Assembly (NCBI GenBank): GCA_017465565.1
Contig: JAFTWA010000008.1
Coordinates: forward strand, 1-64,000
Direction of reading: 5' to 3'
DNA length: 64,000 nucleotides
Origin: Tyzzerella sp.
GTDB taxonomy: Bacteria > Bacillota > Clostridia > Lachnospirales > Lachnospiraceae
The notes beneath the pieces are model-generated. The model saw only the letters and a list, made by a program, of their open reading frames with translations, was not told the DNA's origin and made no database searches. The stretch's first letter is position 1. Each line of letters begins with the position of its first letter. Both the position numbers and the translations under genes were made by a program. This document shows, in pieces, positions 59,548-64,000 of this stretch.

Positions 59548-61730
59548 TGACGATAAAAGAGTTGGAAAAACTGCTGAGTGAAATGTCTTTGGAAGAGAAA
59601 GTAGGACAAATGGTTCAACGAAGTGCAAGTGTAATGGCGGAAGGAACAATTGTTACCGGTCCGGAGGGTACTGTGGACTCTGAGGAGATGTCCGTGGGAC
59701 TGATAGGGTCCGTCTTGGGAAAAAGAGGGGCAGGACCATTACATAAGATTCAAAAAGAATTTGTAGAGAAGCATCCGCACCATATTCCACTTCTAATGAT
59801 GTATGATGTCATTAACGGATTAGAGACCATTTTTCCGATTCCACTTGCGCAGGGATGTACATTTTCTTCACAATTGGTAGAAGAAGCTGCGAATATTGCT
59901 ATGAAAGAAACTGTTGCGGCAGGTGTTAATGTAACCTTTTCGCCTATGCTGGATTTAGTTCGAGATGCAAGATGGGGACGTGTGGTGGAATCTACAGGAG
60001 AAGATCCGTGGTTGAATTCACAGATGGCAAAAGCAATGGTGCGTGGATATCAAAGTAAAGGAAAATTAGCAGCATGCTTTAAACATTTTGCGGCTTATGG
60101 TGCACCGGAAGGCGGGAGAGATTATGATAATGTAGAACTGTCGGAGCGCACTTTGCGAGAGGATTATCTTCCGGCATATCGAGCAGCAGTGGAAGAAGGG
60201 TGTGCTATGGCAATGACTTCGTTTAACACATGGAATCGTTTGCCATCTACCGGAAACAAATGGCTTTTGAGAAAAGTGTTGCGTGATGAGATGGGTTTTG
60301 ATGGAGTTTTGATCTCAGATTTCGCTGCAATTGACGAGATGATTCGTTGGGGAATTGTAGAGGATAGTAGAGAAGCGGCGAAACTTGCAATTAAAGCCGG
60401 TGTTGATATTGATATGCATTCCAATGGATATATGAATCATTTAGTTCGGCTAGTACGAGAGGGAGAAGTGGATGAATCATTAGTAGATGAGGCGGTTATG
60501 CGTATTCTAAAATTAAAGAATTCACTTGGTTTGTTTGAACAGGCATATGCGGGTTTCGAAGAAGATGAGACTGCTTTACTTGTATGTGATGCGCATAGAA
60601 AAAAAGCGTGTGAGGTGGCGACCGCATCTTTTGTTCTATTAAAAAATGAAGGTTTGCTTCCATTGAATAAAACGGAAGAAACAATCGCGTTTATCGGACC
60701 TTATGTTGATAATATCAATATTTATGGTACATGGTCATTTCCAGAAAAGCCGAAAAATACAATTACAGTAAAACAAGCTGTTATGAAGAAATCGCAAGAA
60801 GTTTTGTTCGCAAAAGGTGCCTATGTTTTGGATGAAGGACAGAACACAAGAATGCAAGATACAGAAGAACGACCTGTTTCAGAAGAACTGCTTCTTCGTG
60901 CGGCTGTAGAGGCAGCAAGAAAAGCGGATAAAGTGGTCTTGTGTTTAGGAGAACATCGAAATCAATCTGGGGAAGGTGGTAGCAGAGCTTCTATTGGCTT
61001 GCCGGAAGGCCAGTTGAAGTTATTGGAAAAGGTATCGGAAGTAAATGCGAATATTATTTCGGTTATATTTTCAGGACGTCCGCTTGAACTGAACAAGGTG
61101 GAAAATTTATCAAAAAGCATACTCATGGTTTGGATGCCTGGAACAGAAGGAGGAAATGCGATAGCTAATGTTTTGTTTGGGGATGTAGTTCCTCAAGGGA
61201 AATTAGCTATGACGCTTCCAAGAAGTGTGGGACAAGTTCCAATCTATTACGGTCAGTTCAACACTGGAAGACCAAATCCTACAGGTATAAAAATTGGATT
61301 TGTTCATGGATATATTGATGAGTCGACCAGACCGCTTTACCCGTTCGGACATGGATTGTCTTATACAACGTTTTCCTATTCGCCAGTTGTTTTAAGTCAA
61401 AAAGAAATGAATAAAAATGGGACAATTGTGGCAAAAGTTGTGGTGGCTAATGATGGCGATTATGCTGGAACAGAAACGGTACAACTTTATCTCAGAGATG
61501 TCAAAGGCAGTGTCATTCGTCCTGTGAAGATGTTGCGGGGGATTGAAAAGATTAAATTAAAACCGGGTGAAAGGCAAGATGTATCTTTCGTAATTACAGA
61601 AGAGATGCTTCGCTTTTATAATGCAGACATGGAGTATGTCAGCGAACCGGGATTATTCCATGTTTTTATTGGAACAAGTAGTGACACGGATAATATGGCA
61701 GAGTTTTTGTTGGTATCTGAAACAGAATAA
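59547..61730 (+). CDS. GH3-family beta-glycosidase
   Basis: 727-residue cytoplasmic GH3 enzyme: N-terminal barrel with NVTFSPMLDLVRDARWGRVVESTGEDP, CFKHFAAYGAPEGGRDY (KH-type substrate site) and the nucleophile Asp258 in FDGVLISDFAAIDEM; an alpha/beta-sandwich domain with GEHRNQSGEGGSRASIGLP (acid/base Glu region) and a C-terminal fibronectin III-like domain (VVANDGDYAGTETVQLYLRDVKGSV). The length and order match BglX-like beta-glucosidases and beta-xylosidases. It removes non-reducing beta-linked glucose, xylose or related sugars from imported oligosaccharides. Overlaps the preceding stop by one base. Confidence 0.92.
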   Translation: MTIKELEKLLSEMSLEEKVGQMVQRSASVMAEGTIVTGPEGTVDSEEMSVGLIGSVLGKRGAGPLHKIQKEFVEKHPHHIPLLMMYDVINGLETIFPIPLAQGCTFSSQLVEEAANIAMKETVAAGVNVTFSPMLDLVRDARWGRVVESTGEDPWLNSQMAKAMVRGYQSKGKLAACFKHFAAYGAPEGGRDYDNVELSERTLREDYLPAYRAAVEEGCAMAMTSFNTWNRLPSTGNKWLLRKVLRDEMGFDGVLISDFAAIDEMIRWGIVEDSREAAKLAIKAGVDIDMHSNGYMNHLVRLVREGEVDESLVDEAVMRILKLKNSLGLFEQAYAGFEEDETALLVCDAHRKKACEVATASFVLLKNEGLLPLNKTEETIAFIGPYVDNINIYGTWSFPEKPKNTITVKQAVMKKSQEVLFAKGAYVLDEGQNTRMQDTEERPVSEELLLRAAVEAARKADKVVLCLGEHRNQSGEGGSRASIGLPEGQLKLLEKVSEVNANIISVIFSGRPLELNKVENLSKSILMVWMPGTEGGNAIANVLFGDVVPQGKLAMTLPRSVGQVPIYYGQFNTGRPNPTGIKIGFVHGYIDESTRPLYPFGHGLSYTTFSYSPVVLSQKEMNKNGTIVAKVVVANDGDYAGTETVQLYLRDVKGSVIRPVKMLRGIEKIKLKPGERQDVSFVITEEMLRFYNADMEYVSEPGLFHVFIGTSSDTDNMAEFLLVSETE

Positions 61731-61777
61731 AATGCGACAAAATCTTTGCTTAACACTGTAGAAATGAGGAATAAAAC

Positions 61778-62704
61778 ATGAAATGGAAACAACCTAGTGA
61801 TAGTAAAAATATTTTGAAATTGAATCGTCCAGAGGGGAAAATACGATTGGTTATCGATTCGGATGCTTACAATGAGGTTGATGACCAGTATGCAATTTCA
61901 TATGCATTAAAAAGAACAGACAGAATTCAGATAGATGCAATCTACGCAGCACCATTTTTCAATGACATCGCTGAATCTGTGCAAGATGGCATGGAAAAGA
62001 GTTATGCCGAAATAAAAAAACTTTTACATATGTTAAAGAGGGATGATTTGACAGAATGCGTTTATAAAGGTTCTAACAATTATTTGCAGGACGAGGATAC
62101 ACCTCAGGAATCAGAGGCTGCAAGAGACCTTGTTAGAAGAGCGATGGCTATGCCGGAGGGTGAAGTGTTATATGTTGCAGCGATTGGAGCGATTACGAAT
62201 ATCGCATCCGCACTTTTGATGGAGCCGGCGATTGTAGATAAAATCGTATTGATTTGGCTTGGCGGACATGCACATTATTGGAAGCATACAAGAGAATTTA
62301 ATTTGATACAGGATGTTGCAGCGGCCAGAGTTGTTTTTGATAGTGGTGTACCAATGGTACAGATTCCATGTGAAGGTGTTGCTAGTCGCTTGGCAACAAC
62401 GGAGCCAGAACTCTGTGCTCACATGAAGGATAAGAGTGAAATTGGAGCTTATTTATATCGGATTACATGTGATATTGCTGCAAGACAGGAAGGGAAATAT
62501 TGGAGTCGAGTGATTTGGGATGTTTCTACCATTATGTGGCTTGTTGGTCCGGAAAAAGGCATGTCTGAGCATCTGATTCACAGTCCGATTGTAACTTACG
62601 ACGGAACCTATAGCGTAGATGAGAGAAGACACTTAATTAAAGTAATTGATTGGTTTGATAGAGACCAGATTTTTGAGGAAATGTTTACAGTATTAGAGGA
62701 TTAA
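61778..62704 (+). CDS. nucleoside hydrolase-like protein
   Basis: 308-residue inosine-uridine nucleoside hydrolase fold. The calcium-binding N-terminal motif reads DSDAYNEVDDQYAISYAL (Asp27, Asp29, Asp35, Asp36), the variant with two extra residues compared with the classical DTDPGxDD. VAAIGAITNIASALL and LIWLGGHAHYWKHTREFNLIQDVAAARVVF match the ribose-binding motif (ExNxxxD; here EFNLIQD) of the family. Such enzymes split N-glycosidic bonds of ribosides; those in glycan loci may cleave other C1 bonds. The ribokinase gene follows after 15 bp, so liberated ribose could be phosphorylated directly. Confidence 0.8.
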   Translation: MKWKQPSDSKNILKLNRPEGKIRLVIDSDAYNEVDDQYAISYALKRTDRIQIDAIYAAPFFNDIAESVQDGMEKSYAEIKKLLHMLKRDDLTECVYKGSNNYLQDEDTPQESEAARDLVRRAMAMPEGEVLYVAAIGAITNIASALLMEPAIVDKIVLIWLGGHAHYWKHTREFNLIQDVAAARVVFDSGVPMVQIPCEGVASRLATTEPELCAHMKDKSEIGAYLYRITCDIAARQEGKYWSRVIWDVSTIMWLVGPEKGMSEHLIHSPIVTYDGTYSVDERRHLIKVIDWFDRDQIFEEMFTVLED

Positions 62705-62719
62705 GAGGAATATAGAATT

Positions 62720-63601
62720 ATGAAATTGGCAGTGGTTGGAAGTATAAATATGGATATGACAGTCTGCGTAGAACGTATGCCTAAAAAGGGAGAAACCCTT
62801 TTAGGGGAGAGTTTAAGATATGCTCCAGGCGGAAAGGGTGCCAATCAGGCTGTGGCTATGGCAAAATTAGGAGCAGAAGTATGGATGTTTGGTTGTGTCG
62901 GTACTGATAGTAATGGGAAAGCCGTTCTTGGAAATCTGGCAGAACAAGGGGTACATACAGACTATATACAAATTTTAGAGAAAGAACCGACAGGGCTTGC
63001 ACTTATCACAGTTGGTGAGAATGACAATATGATTATTGTTGTTTCTGGTGCAAATGCAAAGGTAGATGTCGATTATGCGCAAAGTATTTGTTCTAAATTA
63101 GATGATTTTGATATGGTAATATTGCAGCATGAGATTCCATTAGAGACTGTGGAGTATGTTGTTAATTATTGTGCAGAAAAAGGGATTAAAGTTACGCTTA
63201 ATCCGGCACCAGCTGCTAAGGTATCGGAAGAACTGATTGAAAAGCTTACTTACATTACTCCAAACGAGCTTGAAACAGGATTAATTTTTGGTAAGGAGAA
63301 AAATATTAACACCTTACTTCAAAAATATCCTGAGAAGTTAATCATTACAAGAGGTGCGCAGGGTGCGGTTGTAGGTTTGAAGAATAAAGAGATTTTTCAG
63401 ATTCCGGCAAACAGAGTGGATGTGGTAGATACAACTGGAGCAGGCGATACTTTTAACGGAGCCTTTTGTGTTCGCATTGCAAAGGGAGACACGATGAAAG
63501 ACGCCCTTCGTTTTGCAAATATTGCGGCGGGACTTTCTACAGAAAAGTTTGGTGCACAAGCAGGAATGCCGACAGAAGAGGAGGTTCTTTCAAGAATATA
63601 A
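62720..63601 (+). CDS. rbsK: ribokinase (PfkB family)
   Basis: 293-residue PfkB-family kinase with ribokinase signatures: SINMDMTVCVERMPKKGETLLGES, PGGKGANQAVAMAKLGAEVWMFGCVG, ITPNELE, and the ATP/anion-hole motif VDTTGAGDTFNGAF with the catalytic Asp. It converts ribose to ribose-5-phosphate. The length fits ribokinase (about 300). Its stop overlaps the next start by one base, so the two are coupled. It forms a pair with the nucleoside hydrolase-like gene. Confidence 0.88.
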   Translation: MKLAVVGSINMDMTVCVERMPKKGETLLGESLRYAPGGKGANQAVAMAKLGAEVWMFGCVGTDSNGKAVLGNLAEQGVHTDYIQILEKEPTGLALITVGENDNMIIVVSGANAKVDVDYAQSICSKLDDFDMVILQHEIPLETVEYVVNYCAEKGIKVTLNPAPAAKVSEELIEKLTYITPNELETGLIFGKEKNINTLLQKYPEKLIITRGAQGAVVGLKNKEIFQIPANRVDVVDTTGAGDTFNGAFCVRIAKGDTMKDALRFANIAAGLSTEKFGAQAGMPTEEEVLSRI

Positions 63602-64000
63602 TGAAATTTAGTTTTAAAGGTAATTTAGTAGAGTATAAGCCATGGGGAAATGGTCACATAAATGACACTTATTTATTGGTGTTTGAGCAGGAGAGAGAGA
63701 TAACACGCTATATTTTGCAGCGTATGAATAAGAGTATTTTTACACAGCCAGTTGAACTCATGGAAAATATTATGAATGTTACTTCGTTCTTGCGCAAAAG
63801 AATCATTGAAAACGGTGGGGACCCAGAAAGAGAAACTTTAAATGTTGTTCCTGCAGAGGACGGAAAACCATATTTTGTGGATTCTGAGGGTGAATTCTGG
63901 AGATGCTATAGGTTTATAGAAAACGCAACAAGCTTTGAGCAGGTAGAGAATCCAGAAGATTTTTATCAGAGTGCAGTGGCTTTTGGCAATTTCCAAAGAT
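63601..64000 (+). CDS. NahK-like aminoglycoside-phosphotransferase-fold kinase, partial
   Basis: The gene starts in the overlap ATAATGAAA at 63601 and runs off the right edge; 133 residues are visible. The start YKPWGNGHINDTYLL, then ITRYILQRMNKSIFTQPVELMENI and FWRCYRFIENATSFE are typical of N-acetylhexosamine 1-kinase (NahK)-like proteins of the aminoglycoside phosphotransferase fold. NahK phosphorylates GlcNAc/GalNAc at C1. Confirmation needs the missing C-terminal catalytic HxD motif. Confidence 0.75.
   Translation, partial: MKFSFKGNLVEYKPWGNGHINDTYLLVFEQEREITRYILQRMNKSIFTQPVELMENIMNVTSFLRKRIIENGGDPERETLNVVPAEDGKPYFVDSEGEFWRCYRFIENATSFEQVENPEDFYQSAVAFGNFQR

Overview
The window looks like a low-GC, spore-forming Firmicute, most likely a member of the Lachnospiraceae (gut or rumen Clostridia). 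The support is a GerA/SpoVAF-type germination protein, the dgt-dnaG-rpoD-trmK-nif3 and infC-rpmI-rplT gene orders, several Rpn-type nuclease genes, and the style of the sugar ABC transporter and glycoside hydrolases. No database search was run; every assignment rests on motif recognition and gene context.

Layout. (1) 1-8.7 kb: a Rpn-family nuclease gene, a C-terminal relic of another and an amber-interrupted third copy surround a sugar-phosphate epimerase/ribulokinase pair, a membrane-protein pair (anchored protein + YesL/DUF624) and a sn-glycerol-1-phosphate dehydrogenase. (2) 8.7-11.8 kb, minus strand: a three-gene glycerol-3-phosphate oxidation operon (GlpA-like, FAD oxidoreductase, DUF1667) behind a leader that contains an intrinsic terminator, as expected for GlpP-type antitermination. 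(3) 12-24 kb: housekeeping core. It holds the germination protein, a sodium-dependent symporter, infC (AUU start, structured leader), rpmI, rplT, tRNA-Pro(UGG), tRNA-Leu(AAG), dgt, dnaG, rpoD, trmK, a Nif3-like gene and a nucleoside kinase. (4) 24.4 kb to the right edge: a carbohydrate-utilisation regulon of more than 20 genes.

The regulon has a ROK kinase/SIS isomerase operon, a minus-strand AraC-type regulator, and a giant plus-strand operon starting at 27.1 kb and leaving the window. Outside the membrane there is a 1801-residue anchored protein built of tandem repeat modules, a GH43 lipoprotein, a 1242-residue anchored protein ending in an SGNH esterase, and an ABC importer without its own ATPase. 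Inside are signal-less glycosidases and esterases (GH5-like, GH106-like, GH3, GH43/32-like, sialate-esterase-like, SGNH, DUF5107, two unrecognised probable glycosidases), a glycyl radical enzyme with its activase, an FGGY kinase, a nucleoside-hydrolase-like protein, ribokinase and the start of a NahK-like kinase. The natural reading is capture and trimming of a heavily substituted, probably acylated glycan, import as an oligosaccharide, and intracellular dismantling.

The most striking observations are a 14-bp element found exactly 35 bp upstream of the -35 box in both sugar operons and again over the regulator's own putative start site, and the glycyl radical enzyme with an altered radical-site motif inside a glycan locus. 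Together they suggest a defined but so far unassigned pathway.
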